The notes: generated by a model from the sequence alone, not told the origin. Shown: positions 16,148 to 24,666, counted from the first letter of the stretch. The stretch: 64,000 nt of DNA from Stieleria neptunia (GCF_007754155.1 NZ_CP037423.1:7808938-7872937), one strand, 5' to 3'. Numbers and translations are program-made.

Positions 16148-18550
16148 TTAGCGACAACTAGTATTCCCGATTACGAATCCGATTTTTATTGAGAGGCCTT
16201 TGCTGACCGTCCAGCTGACTTCGTTTTCTTGGCTGTTTCCACGCGATAGCTTGGCACGTTCAACTCGATGATCACGCTGTGGTGAACCAAGCGATCGATC
16301 GCCGCCGCCGTCGTCATCGCATCTTTGAAGATCTGGTCCCACTTGCTGAACGCCAAGTTGCTCGTCAACAGAACACTCCCTCTCTCGTAACGTTCCGCCA
16401 GCAGCGTGAACAGCACCTCCATCTCTTCTCGATTCTGCTGCACGTAACCCAGGTCGTCGATCATCAGGCCCTCGAAACGAGACAGTTGCTTGATGTACTT
16501 CTGCAGGCGAAGATCCCGCTTTGCGATCAGCAACTGTTGCACCAGCAAGCTGCACGTTGTCAGAAGCATGCTCCGGCCTTGCTGGACGAGTTGATTCGCC
16601 AAGGCACAAAGCGCGTGACTCTTCCCCGCACCGGGCTGACCGAAAATCAGTACGTTCTCCCGACGATCCAAGAACGATCCCTCCCGAAGACTCTCCAGTT
16701 GTCGTGTCACTGACAATGGCAAGCGATCGAAGTTGAACGTCTCCCATGTCTTGCCCAGCGGAAGACGTGAGTTGGTCATTAGACGCTTGATCCGACTCTC
16801 GTTGCGGGCCTGGCATTCCAGTTCCGCCAGTTCCGATAAGTATTGAACATGGCTGAGATCCTCCGCGGCTGCTCGGTCGGCCGTCGCTTGAAACTGGTCG
16901 CGAAACATCGGCAGACGCAAGCTGCGAAACTGCTCCTTCAGCCGCTCCTCGGTCCGTTCGTTGCTCGTCCTCGTGGGCGGGGTCTTGGGAGGCTGCCGTA
17001 TCGACGATTCGGTCTTTTTCGATTGGGGCTTTCGTGTGGTTGATTGATTCATCGTTTGGACTCTCCTTGTCAAACGTGTCAAATAATTCGTCATAGTCTT
17101 TCAAGTTCGGTGCTTTGACATCGATGTCGGTCACCGGCTTGATCTCGATCGCTTCACTCACCATCAGCCGAACCTGATCGACATCGATGGATTGTCCCGA
17201 TTGGATTTGAAGACGCAGTGCATTCTGCACCGCATCTTGGCTTTCTCGAGCCGCTAATTGCAGGATCTCAAGATACTTCCTCACCGCCACCTTCTCGCTG
17301 TGAGCGTCGCATAGCATGTCATAGGCGATTCGGAAGTGACTCGTCGGGAACATGTCCTGACGGTATTTGTAGTTTTCGAATGCTCCCGGTTTGCGAACCA
17401 ATGAATCGATCACGTGCCGGTAGTTGATGGCCGATCCGCCGACGCCAGTAAGTCGTGGCATCCGTTGCACGTGGATGCCGTGATGCGTCACATCGATCCA
17501 CTCGGCACCGATCCGCACATCGACTTTTTGACCGATCAATCGGCTAGGAACCGAATAGATGTTTTTCTTGACATTAATCGTGCTGCTACTGCCGACGATG
17601 ATGCCTTGTTGGTTGTCATCGGTATCAAGCTTACTATCGGGAAGTGGTCGCAAATGCGAGCGTTCAATTTCAAATCGATTTAAGCGCGCATCATTAGCGC
17701 GAACGATCAGGGATCGAACGAAATGCATGTAGTCTTCACGACTGGCGAAGTCGCGACTACCGCGAAGTAGCAATGCTTGGTCGACTCGATTCTTGAGATG
17801 ACCGTTGGATGACTCAACGTCGCCGTTTTCGTTCGCACAGCGAACGTTGATTCGCTCTGACTTGGTGCCATAGTGATCCATCAACGCTCCATAGCGAGCA
17901 GTGAGTTCTTTCTTTGAAGAGTGATTGTTGATCGCAGCGCTAAGGCTATCAGTGCGGTGACGCTCGGGCACTCCGCCGAATTCCCAAAACGCATTTTGAA
18001 TCCCCTCGCTGAGCGCTTCGAAAGATTCGGAGAAACACAGAGAGACCGACTCGACGTTGGAATACGTCAGGACACAATGAAAGAGCATGTGTTCAAACGA
18101 AACGCCCGCGATGGTCACGTTCAGTGTGTTCATGACGGTGAAGTCACTCGCAGCAACCCGAGCCGGATGATGGACCTGCGGGAAGATCACTGCTTTGTCT
18201 GGACCTTCTGTACTGCGCCACAATCGGACTCGACGTTCGAAGGTTCGTCGAGTGGAGTCTGGGTAGACGCCTGGATAGCGGTCTTGCAGCCACTGGAAAA
18301 GGGTCTTGGCCTGCAGTCGCGGTTCGGCCTCAAGCCTGATCTGCACCTCGTTCCAGACATCGGCGAATGGATCGATGCGAGTCCGGTAATCTCGCGGCTT
18401 CTTCCGCTGAGAGGGGAGCCGATTGTCGTTTCGATAATGTCTTGCCGTTTTCTCATCCATCTCAGTCATCCTTGACGATGCGGCCAGTGACTTGCCAGAT
18501 GCTAGCAAACGCCGCAGTTCTTTAACCTTTCCGTCGCATTGCCTCAACAA
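16148..18550 (-). CDS. istA: IS21 transposase IstA, frame open through istB
   Basis: A DDE transposase of the IS21 family. N-terminal helix-turn-helix ('LRRLLASGKSLAASSRM', about residues 11-45), then 'DYRTRIDPFADVW', and an integrase-core domain (about 130-270) with 'RVAASDFTVMN', 'RHRTDSLSAAINNH' and 'NENGDVESSNGHLKNR'. A beta-barrel-like 'NIYSVPSRLIGQKVDVRIG' follows. The normal protein should end near residue 500, around 'DELFDTFDKESPNDES', just as istB begins. Here no stop occurs until 16148, past the istB stop, giving an 800-codon frame whose last 300 codons are Gly/Ser/Arg-rich and look like a shadow of istB. The start is unclear; a TTG at 18550 is the only upstream option. Confidence 0.85.
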   Translation of the reverse strand: MLRQCDGKVKELRRLLASGKSLAASSRMTEMDEKTARHYRNDNRLPSQRKKPRDYRTRIDPFADVWNEVQIRLEAEPRLQAKTLFQWLQDRYPGVYPDSTRRTFERRVRLWRSTEGPDKAVIFPQVHHPARVAASDFTVMNTLNVTIAGVSFEHMLFHCVLTYSNVESVSLCFSESFEALSEGIQNAFWEFGGVPERHRTDSLSAAINNHSSKKELTARYGALMDHYGTKSERINVRCANENGDVESSNGHLKNRVDQALLLRGSRDFASREDYMHFVRSLIVRANDARLNRFEIERSHLRPLPDSKLDTDDNQQGIIVGSSSTINVKKNIYSVPSRLIGQKVDVRIGAEWIDVTHHGIHVQRMPRLTGVGGSAINYRHVIDSLVRKPGAFENYKYRQDMFPTSHFRIAYDMLCDAHSEKVAVRKYLEILQLAARESQDAVQNALRLQIQSGQSIDVDQVRLMVSEAIEIKPVTDIDVKAPNLKDYDELFDTFDKESPNDESINHTKAPIEKDRIVDTAASQDPAHEDEQRTDRGAAEGAVSQLASADVSRPVSSDGRPSSRGGSQPCSILIGTGGTGMPGPQRESDQASNDQLTSSAGQDMGDVQLRSLAIVSDTTTGESSGGIVLGSSGERTDFRSARCGEESRALCLGESTRPARPEHASDNVQLAGATVADRKAGSSPAEVHQATVSFRGPDDRRPGLRAAESRRDGGAVHAAGGTLRERECSVDEQLGVQQVGPDLQRCDDDGGGDRSLGSPQRDHRVERAKLSRGNSQENEVSWTVSKGLSIKIGFVIGNTSCR
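16186..17052 (-). CDS. istB: IS21 helper ATPase IstB
   Basis: A 288-residue DnaA/DnaC-like AAA+ ATPase that assists the IstA transposase in target selection. It shows Walker A 'FGQPGAGKSHALCAL', Walker B 'GLMIDDLGYV', sensor-like 'SVLLTSNLAFSKWDQIF', and the C-terminal 'AIDRLVHHSVIIELNVPSYR' signature of IstB. The N-terminus is Lys/Arg/Thr-rich. The ATG at 17052 is chosen because AGGAG lies 9 bases upstream; the ATG at 17094 has none. It overlaps completely with the open istA frame. Confidence 0.92.
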   Translation of the reverse strand: MNQSTTRKPQSKKTESSIRQPPKTPPTRTSNERTEERLKEQFRSLRLPMFRDQFQATADRAAAEDLSHVQYLSELAELECQARNESRIKRLMTNSRLPLGKTWETFNFDRLPLSVTRQLESLREGSFLDRRENVLIFGQPGAGKSHALCALANQLVQQGRSMLLTTCSLLVQQLLIAKRDLRLQKYIKQLSRFEGLMIDDLGYVQQNREEMEVLFTLLAERYERGSVLLTSNLAFSKWDQIFKDAMTTAAAIDRLVHHSVIIELNVPSYRVETAKKTKSAGRSAKASQ

Positions 18551-18583
18551 TTCGGATACCGAACGATGGTGGTTGCCTCAACA
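18539..18583 (+). repeat. Direct repeat TTGCCTCAACA at an IS-IS junction
   Basis: TTGCCTCAACA occurs at 18539-18549 and again at 18573-18583. The second copy starts the left end of the integrase-core element; the first is followed by a partly similar GGATACC. This could be a second transposase-binding repeat or a duplicated end. Confidence 0.6.
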
Positions 18584-20209
18584 GAAAGATACCCAAATCG
18601 TAGGTGGCGCCATGGAAATGCAAGCAAAAGCTGCACTGATTGACTCGATTCGTTCGCGATACTACGGCGCACGGAAACGAGACAAGTCGCGGATACTCGA
18701 TGAATTTGTTGCGATTACCGGACACCAACGTAAGTACGCGCTGCGAATTCTCGCTGAACGCCAAAACACCACCCCAGAGCGTTGTGAAGTCGTGGGCCGC
18801 AAAATATACGACTGCGCGGTCAAGGAGGTGCTTGTAACGCTCTGGGAATCTTCCGATCGCCTATGCGGCAAACGCCTCAAAGCGATTCTTCCCGAGTTGC
18901 TGAAGTCGATGGAGTCGCACGGTCACATGAATCTTGATGATTCTCTCAAGACGCGGGTGTTGTCGGCAAGTGCTTCAACCATAGACCGACTGCTTCGTCC
19001 TATACGTGAGGAAGCGACTGGAAAGAAACGCGTTCGCCCAAAGAAAAAGGTCCGCGCTGCAGTTGCCGTCAAGACCTTTTCCGAATGGGATGATGTCGCC
19101 CCTGGGAGTCTCGAAGTAGATTTTGTTGCTCACTGCGGAGGGAATCTATCCGGCCCATTCATACACAGTTTGGTTGCTACAGACGTTGCGTCTGGATGGA
19201 CGGAATGCATCCCGATTCTGATTCGCGAGCAGTCTCTCGTCGTCGAATCTTTGGAATTGCTGCGGAACAGATTTCCGTTTCCAGTCCTGGGAATAAACAC
19301 TGACAATGACAGTTCGTTCATCAACGAATCAGTCATCAAATTCTGCGATTCCCAAAGTATCACATTTACTCGATCACGGCCCTATCGAAAAAACGATCAG
19401 GCATGGATCGAGCAGAAGAACGGTTCTATCGTTCGCAAACACCTCGGCTATCAGCGATTCTCGGGACCGATCGCATGCCAAACCATCGCACATCTTTTCG
19501 ATAGTGTTCGTTGGTACGTGAACATGTTTCAGCCATCCTTCAAGCTCTTAAGCAAGACTCGTGACGGCGCCAGGGTAAGCAAGAAGTTTCACTCACCTCA
19601 AACGCCATGTGAACGGCTACTTAGTGACTCGCGAGTATCATCCGAATCGAAAGAGTATTTGCGACGCAACCGTCTTGAACAGGACCCGCTAGAACTACTA
19701 CACGCAATCCGACAATCGCAAGCTGCGCTGGATTCGCTGTCGACGGAGGATTCGCTCTCCCAGGAGCAGCAGATTGATCTCGAAGAATTTCTTTCACAGT
19801 TACCGGAGCTATGGAAGAAAGGCGAGGCCCGACCAACTCATCAGCCGAAGCCGATGCGAACGCGAGATTATCGAACGCGTCCAGACCCCTTTGAAGGAGA
19901 CTGGACGACGATTCTTGGATGGCTTGAAAAATCCCCAGACGCAACTGCGTCGTCGTTACTCGAAAGGCTCATCGAACGATCGCCCGACAAATACAACGGC
20001 GGTCAACTACGAACGCTTCAACGTCGCGTGAGTCAGTGGCGGAATATCATGGCAAGGAAATTAGTGACGGGCACCACGGCGACCTAAGTGTCTTGCTCGC
20101 CTATGAAAAATGTAACCGCTGGCATAGGGCGGCTTCGCTACGCTCAGCAGCCCTATGCCAGCATTCTTTCTAGTCCTTCCATTTGGGTATCCTTCTCGGC
20201 TGAGGCAAC
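18572..20209 (+). mobile_element. Integrase-core (IS481/ISNCY-like) insertion sequence
   Basis: The ends are inverted repeats of about 27-29 bases: left 18572-18598 starts GTTGCCTCA and ends GATACCCAAAT, right 20181-20209 is its complement with a two-base length difference in the middle. They enclose one transposase gene. No target duplication is visible beside either tip, which may reflect the abutting IS21-like element on the left. A hairpin follows the transposase at 20115-20160 (GGCATAGGGC ... GCCCTATGCC). Confidence 0.8.
18612..20087 (+). CDS. Integrase-core (rve) DDE transposase with IS21-like C-terminal module
   Basis: A 491-residue transposase from the ATG at 18612 (an upstream start would run through the terminal repeat). 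The N-terminal 70 residues ('AALIDSIRSRYYGARKRDKS', then 'FVAITGHQRKYALRIL') form a helix-turn-helix region. The rve catalytic core (about 155-310) has 'LEVDFVAHCGGN', 'GINTDNDSSFIN' and 'YRKNDQAWIEQKNGSIVR', giving the D, D and E residues. The last 65 residues ('RDYRTRPDPFEGDW' to 'LRTLQRRVSQWRN') closely resemble the DYRTR...RTFERRVRLWR stretch of the IstA in the adjacent element. The frame is intact. Confidence 0.85.
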   Translation: MEMQAKAALIDSIRSRYYGARKRDKSRILDEFVAITGHQRKYALRILAERQNTTPERCEVVGRKIYDCAVKEVLVTLWESSDRLCGKRLKAILPELLKSMESHGHMNLDDSLKTRVLSASASTIDRLLRPIREEATGKKRVRPKKKVRAAVAVKTFSEWDDVAPGSLEVDFVAHCGGNLSGPFIHSLVATDVASGWTECIPILIREQSLVVESLELLRNRFPFPVLGINTDNDSSFINESVIKFCDSQSITFTRSRPYRKNDQAWIEQKNGSIVRKHLGYQRFSGPIACQTIAHLFDSVRWYVNMFQPSFKLLSKTRDGARVSKKFHSPQTPCERLLSDSRVSSESKEYLRRNRLEQDPLELLHAIRQSQAALDSLSTEDSLSQEQQIDLEEFLSQLPELWKKGEARPTHQPKPMRTRDYRTRPDPFEGDWTTILGWLEKSPDATASSLLERLIERSPDKYNGGQLRTLQRRVSQWRNIMARKLVTGTTAT

Positions 20210-20616
20210 ACGGCCGGGAAAACCAATCGCCGCTAGACAGCGTTGAGCCCTCACCGTTCCACGAGACGCCAGAAGTCGAAAAACTATGCGGCAGAAAGTT
20301 TGAAACGATCGAAGCGTTTCGTGAGTTTGGGAAGGGCACTGACCAAGCGACATTCCAACGATTGGCTGGACTCTACGGTTCACTCTATTTCGATGAAATG
20401 GCCCACCCGGTCGAATTAACTCGGTTTGGTGACTATCGCGAAATTGCTCCAGGCATTTGGTTCCCCCATCTAGCGACAGACGTTTTCGTGGGCCAATCAG
20501 CTTCTGATCCCAACAAGTTCCGATTCTCGCGTGGAGAGCTACGAGTCATCACTCTGGAAACCAGTGGTTCACTCGAGGAAACGATTGCTACGTTTGTCTC
20601 TGAGATGCCAAAATAG
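20210..20616 (+). pseudogene. 3' fragment of an unrecognised gene cut by the integrase-core IS
   Basis: An open frame enters from the IS end and runs to a stop at 20616. It encodes about 134 residues ('LCGRKFETIEAFREFGKGTD', 'LYGSLYFDEM', 'FGDYREIAPGIWFPHLATD') resembling C-terminal parts of planctomycete secreted or lipoprotein-like hypotheticals. It has no start codon of its own outside the IS. If the IS21-like element and this IS entered one gene, the signal peptide at 16008-16121 could be its beginning; this is inference. Confidence 0.55.
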
Positions 20617-20773
20617 ACCCTCTCCCCCTTAATGTTGGGCATTGGACTTGCCATCAAGTCTTCTTTAGGGCACTACTTCGCGGACAGGAAATTCGACTTC
20701 TTTTGCAAGGTCCGCAAAAAGCCGGAGTATTCCCGCTTGTACTTTCGAACAAAGTCCCAAGGGGAAACTCAAC

Positions 20774-21600
20774 ATGATATTTCGCAGCTCAATTCTGACG
20801 ACTCTCGTATTTCTGCAGGCCACCGTTGCTCAAGCCCAATCGTCGGTGCGAATCGCCAAAGCGCAGGAGCAAACGCTGCAACAACGTCAGCAGGTGACTG
20901 GTTCTTTGCGAGCCGTTGCTCGCGGTGATGTTGCGGCACTGGAAGCTGGAAGACTGGTTGAGTTAACGGTTCGTGAAGGCGACCTACGCCGTTTACCTGC
21001 TGCCACCGCTCGACTATCTGCCGAAAGGAAACCGCAACGTTATCTGCGGCGTGATGGTCCCACCGCCCGGTTATAGTGTCGACCAACTATTCGAGATCGG
21101 CAATCGGATCGAGCCCAAACTTTCACCGTTGTGGGAAGCCGCTGGTGACCGTTTCGCCATCGAGGAAAAACGTCGCGGCTGGACAAACCCACTTGCCAAA
21201 CCGAACATCCGCCTCCCGATAGGCGAAGGCGCTCAAACCGTTGACGCTCCGCTGCTCAGCCAGTTCTTCATGGTCGCTCGCGAAGGCCGCATATTTCAAG
21301 TCGCCATTCCGATGGAAGCGACGAAGACGCCCGACGCATTACCGCTGCTCGCTCAAGCGATGGCATCATCATCCCACGTCGTTTCGAACGAGGTGGCGAG
21401 CTAAAAGACCTCAAGATCATCAACGCCAATTCGCTTGGCGACTCTCCCGTTTACGACATGATGAACGCTCCAGTTGCAACACGCCGCGACGGAGTCATCG
21501 ATTTGGCAAGCATTGCTGAAGTTGAACGAGTCCGAGTGCAGGATCAAAACCGCTCAACGACAATCCCGCGGCTGGCTCGTGTGTCTCAGATCCAACCATG
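20774..21600 (+). pseudogene. Fused remnants of an RND efflux adaptor and pump
   Basis: The ATG at 20774 starts a membrane-fusion-protein (RND adaptor) N-terminus: signal peptide 'MIFRSSILTTLVFLQATVAQA', then 'QQVTGSLRAVARGDVAALE' and 'LVELTVREGD'. At about 20985 the similarity switches to another frame encoding part of an RND permease ('TYAVYLLPPLDYLPKGNRN', 'VMVPPPGYSVDQLFEIGNRI') up to 21404. A third frame, about 21363-21600, continues with an efflux-like stretch ('SPVYDMMNAPVATRRDGVI', 'DLASIAEVERVRV'). The adaptor and pump are normally two full genes of about 400 and over 1000 residues, so large deletions and frameshifts have left only pieces. Confidence 0.75.
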
Positions 21601-21702
21601 AGGTCGGTGAGAGTCTGGCAGCATTTTATTCACCACAAATCACCACAAAGCGATTCGGATAGGGAGCCTACATAATGAATATTGGAATCATAGGCGCAGC
21701 GA

Positions 21703-21710
21703 CTTTCGGC
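21703..21710. repeat. Left target-site duplication of the ISKra4-like element
   Basis: CTTTCGGC adjoins the left tip and is repeated exactly at 23485-23492. Confidence 0.9.
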
Positions 21711-23484
21711 GGGTGCATTCCCATTTAGTTGACGTTTTTGCTAGCAACCCGTCGGGGGCTTGGCTGCTGTTTCTGGATCCGGTGTTGACGGTATCTTGGG
21801 CGATTCAAGGATGATTTCCCACTCGCCTAGCAAGGATGCCGACGACAATGCAAGGACTAGACATGGGGCAAGAGAATGGTGAGCGGATTGAGTCGGCTGA
21901 AGAAATGCTCGCGCTCTTTTACGCTCAGTTGGTTCCCAAAGTTACGCTCTGGAAACAACGGATCTCAGATCATCCCGAGCAACTCGCAACGCTGGAAAGA
22001 ACCATCCATGATGCCTTTGCCCGCGGTGCGGACATGGTCGTCGCCGGGCTGATCTCCGCGACCATGATCGAAAAAGGTTTTGAAAAAGCATGCCAATCGA
22101 GTCGGGTCAACTTCTCAAGACCGCTTCAGAAAGGGCGCGAGACTAGGGTCGCCGTTCGATTGCTCGGCGGCATGCTGTTCTGGGCCACAGCGCTCTACTG
22201 TGCCCCTAAGAAAAAGTTGCTTGGTCGAGACGATTCGCCCCGCGTCGGCTTGCATGTTTCGCTTGCTCAATTCGGGTTCGGCAAAGGCGTCTCGCCCGCG
22301 CTGGAGAGTCGCGTGGCACGCCAAGTGGCATTGTGTCCTTCGATCGAAGTGGCTCACCGAGAACTGGTTCGCGATGGTATCACACTTGATATCAAGGCGG
22401 TCAAACGGATCGCCTATCAATCTGGCGACGGCTTATTGCGCCTACGACGGCATCGGCTCAAACTGTTTCGGCAGGGCAAGTTGGCGAGCACCGGTGAATT
22501 GGCCGGGAAACGAGTGTCGGTGCAAATTGATGGCGGAAGAATGAAAATACGCGGCAAAATGCTACCTGCATCGACTTCCAATGCGTCAAGCGATGATGTC
22601 GCTCAGGGGCAAGCTGACTCGCCCGGACGCTCGGCAAAGAAACCTGCACGCTCGTTTGAAGCGGACTGGCGGGAGCCTAAACTGATGACGATTTTTGTTC
22701 ACGACGAGCAGGGGCGGATGGTGAAGGAGCATGAAGCGACGATCGATGGCACCCTGACTGGGCCCGACGCGATCGCCGAATTGGTTGCGATGCATCTGCA
22801 TCGGCTCGGAGCCGCGGAGGCACATAGCGTGACGTTCGTCGCCGATGGCGCCCCCTGGATTTGGGATCGTATTGATCGCATCATTCAATATGCGGGACTC
22901 ACGAGCGTCGTCACGCATCAGGTCTTGGACTGCTGCCATGCGGTGCATCACGTTTCCAAAGCGCTTGCTTCGCTTGGGCTCGACGCAGACGTCCGCCAGG
23001 GGCTTTATCGTCAGTACCGAACGCTGCTGCGAAACGGTCAATGGCGGCGAGTGGTTGATGAGCTCGCCGGCCTAGAACGCGTCGGAAAATCGGCCACAGA
23101 ACTGGAAACAGAAATCCATTACCTTTGCCGACATGGTGAAGCGGGTCGGTTGAGTTACCCTGCCTATCGTCGCAGCGGAATCCCTTGTGGTAGCGGGGCG
23201 ATCGAAAGCAGCATTCGCCGCGTGATCAATTTGCGTCTAAAGAGCAATGCAATGTTTTGGAAAAGCGAAAACGCGGAGCAGATGCTTCAAGTTCGCGCTC
23301 ATCTGATTCCTAATCGTTGGGATGAATCAATCGGCGAGCTGGCCGAATTCCGTCGCACCCAGGCAAGCGACAGTTGGCACTGGGAGCCTCGTCCAATGAG
23401 CTGCAAAGTTGAAGCCACTGACCAACAACTCCTTTCGGCCGACGATTAACGTGATTTTTGCGTCAACTAAATGGGAATGCACCC
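21711..23484 (+). mobile_element. ISKra4-like insertion sequence, complete (1774 bp)
   Basis: Bounded by perfect 24-bp inverted repeats (21711-21734 and 23461-23484, starting GGGTGCATTCCC) and flanked by an 8-base duplication CTTTCGGC. It holds one intact transposase gene. Excision with one duplication restores the host reductase frame. Confidence 0.95.
21836..23449 (+). CDS. ISKra4 family transposase
   Basis: A 537-residue DDE transposase. Catalytic acids fit 'VQIDGGRMKIR' (D232), 'VTFVADGAPWIWDRI' (D337) and 'GIPCGSGAIESSIRRVINLR' (E457), the layout and motifs of ISKra4/ISAzba1-type enzymes. The N-terminal 100 residues are helical, followed by a segment with 'LVRDGITLDIKAVKRIAYQ', a likely DNA-binding helix-turn-helix. 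The start at 21836 is the first ATG; one at 21851 or 21863 is also possible. The frame is intact and fills the element, with its stop 12 bases before the right terminal repeat. Confidence 0.9.
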   Translation: MPTTMQGLDMGQENGERIESAEEMLALFYAQLVPKVTLWKQRISDHPEQLATLERTIHDAFARGADMVVAGLISATMIEKGFEKACQSSRVNFSRPLQKGRETRVAVRLLGGMLFWATALYCAPKKKLLGRDDSPRVGLHVSLAQFGFGKGVSPALESRVARQVALCPSIEVAHRELVRDGITLDIKAVKRIAYQSGDGLLRLRRHRLKLFRQGKLASTGELAGKRVSVQIDGGRMKIRGKMLPASTSNASSDDVAQGQADSPGRSAKKPARSFEADWREPKLMTIFVHDEQGRMVKEHEATIDGTLTGPDAIAELVAMHLHRLGAAEAHSVTFVADGAPWIWDRIDRIIQYAGLTSVVTHQVLDCCHAVHHVSKALASLGLDADVRQGLYRQYRTLLRNGQWRRVVDELAGLERVGKSATELETEIHYLCRHGEAGRLSYPAYRRSGIPCGSGAIESSIRRVINLRLKSNAMFWKSENAEQMLQVRAHLIPNRWDESIGELAEFRRTQASDSWHWEPRPMSCKVEATDQQLLSADD

Positions 23485-23492
23485 CTTTCGGC
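23485..23492. repeat. Right target-site duplication of the ISKra4-like element
   Basis: CTTTCGGC follows the right tip and equals 21703-21710. Confidence 0.9.
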
Positions 23493-24173
23493 ACGACACT
23501 CGCTGCCAAACTCGTAGCCGTTGGTCACGAAGTATTGGTTGCCAATAGTCGTGGACCAGAAAGCCTTCGGGCGCGTCTCGCCGAGATAGATGTTCGCATC
23601 ACTCCCGCATCAGTTACCGACGCCAGCGGGTGCGAAGTTGTCCTGCTTGCGGTCCCGTGGACGAAAATCGAGGAAGTTCTCACTCCCGAGCAAGAGTGGA
23701 ATGGCCGCATTCTCGTAGACGCAACCAACATCTTTCTGAGCTATTCCCCGGACTTCCGAATCGCCGACCTGAATGGTGATTCCGGTAGCGAGATTGGCGC
23801 CTTCCGCTCGCACTGTGAAAGCGTTCAACACGCTTCCCATTGAAAAGATGTTTGCACCAGTTGAATCAGGCCTATCGCGAATCCTGTTTCTGGCTGGAGA
23901 TGACACGCCCGCGTTGGACACCATCCAAGGAATCATCACGGAACTTGGGCTGCATCCAATCCGGCTTGGTTCGCTATCTACTGCCGGGCGAATGATGGAG
24001 CTAAATGGGCCTCTAAGCGCTGTCGAGTTGTTTTCTCGCAAGGAAACAACAGAGAGATAGATCAAAAACCAATCTAGTGCTCCATCCACATTCGATATCC
24101 GGGTTGGGAATTAGAGTCGCTCGGCAGTATCAGCAAAGCGCGAGCAATCGCCACAGGATATTAATGCCTTTTG

Positions 24174-24200
24174 TGTCGCCCCTGTAAGGGCGACATTTTT
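24174..24200 (+). terminator. Intrinsic terminator after the reductase remnant
   Basis: GTCGCCC (24174-24180) pairs with GGGCGAC (24188-24194) followed by ATTTTTC. It separates the reductase remnant from the pirin gene. Confidence 0.7.
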
Positions 24201-24240
24201 CTTGAGTATTGCTTTACATGCAAACCAAAAGGAGGTTGCC

Positions 24241-24645
24241 ATGTTGAAACTTAGAAAATCCGAAGAACGAGGCCATGTTGATCACGGGTGGCTGAATGCA
24301 CGGCATACGTTCCCGTTTGCCAATTATCGAGATCCGAGACACAGGTGTTTTCGCAGCTTGCGAGTGATGAACGAGGATGTCGTCGCGCCTGGGAAAGGCT
24401 TTGGTACGCACCCGCATTGAGACATGGAAATCGTGACGTATGTCCTTGAAGGGGCGGTGGAACATCGAGACTCGATGGGAAACGGGGAGGTTCTTCGTCC
24501 CGGCGAGTTCCAACGCATGAGTGCTGGAACGGGAATAACGCACAGCGAATTCACCCCCTCCGAAACCGAGTCGACTCATCTTTATCGAATTTGGCTCCTT
24601 CCTGAACGCAAGGGAATCAAACCAAGTGTTGACCATTTCAAATAG
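24241..24645 (+). pseudogene. Pirin-like gene with in-frame stop and short C-terminus
   Basis: Starts at an ATG with a strong AGGAGG ribosome site 5 bases upstream. The frame encodes a pirin cupin: '[19 protein letters not shown]', '[18 protein letters not shown]', 'THPH', then a TGA at 24418-24420, then '[20 protein letters not shown]' and '[13 protein letters not shown]'. Pirins normally have 'THPHRDMEIV', so the TGA replaces an Arg codon (CGA to TGA is one transition). The frame also ends at about 134 residues, whereas pirins have 230-290. The metal-binding His residues remain on both sides of the stop. It is therefore most likely dead; the ribosome site suggests recent decay. Confidence 0.85.
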
Positions 24646-24666
24646 AAAGAATCGAGGGATAATGTC

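Larger units (their letters stand above)
16122..18565 (-). mobile_element. IS21-like insertion sequence (istA-istB)
   Basis: The element carries istA and istB on the minus strand. The left tip is placed at 16122, where TGTTCGGCGACAATTGG begins and the host signal-peptide frame breaks; a related GCGACAAC lies just inside (16153-16160), like the multiple end repeats of IS21. The right tip is uncertain: sequence at 18555-18566 read inward (CGTTCGG) resembles the left tip, and the next element starts within about 8 bases. No target duplication is visible. Confidence 0.65.
21675..24060 (+). pseudogene. NADP-dependent (F420-type) reductase gene, split by IS and frameshifted
   Basis: Bases 21675-21710 encode 'MNIGIIGAATFG'. 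Deleting the IS and one duplication (21711-23492) continues in frame with 'TTLAAKLVAVGHEVLVANSR', giving the Rossmann nucleotide-binding start of the NADPH-dependent F420 reductase-like family, with later 'EVVLLAVPWTKIEEVL' and 'GRILVDATN'. Near 23785-23800 the frame shifts: the match goes on in another phase with 'ARLAPSARTVKAFNTLPIEK' and ends at 24060. The overlap of 'GSEI' and 'VARL' on the same bases suggests loss of one copy of an 11-base repeat. The gene is thus broken twice. Confidence 0.85.

Noticed and set aside
24415..24423. Selenocysteine or recoded TGA in the pirin gene
   Set aside because: The replaced residue is a conserved Arg, no SECIS-like hairpin follows, and the C-terminus is also short.
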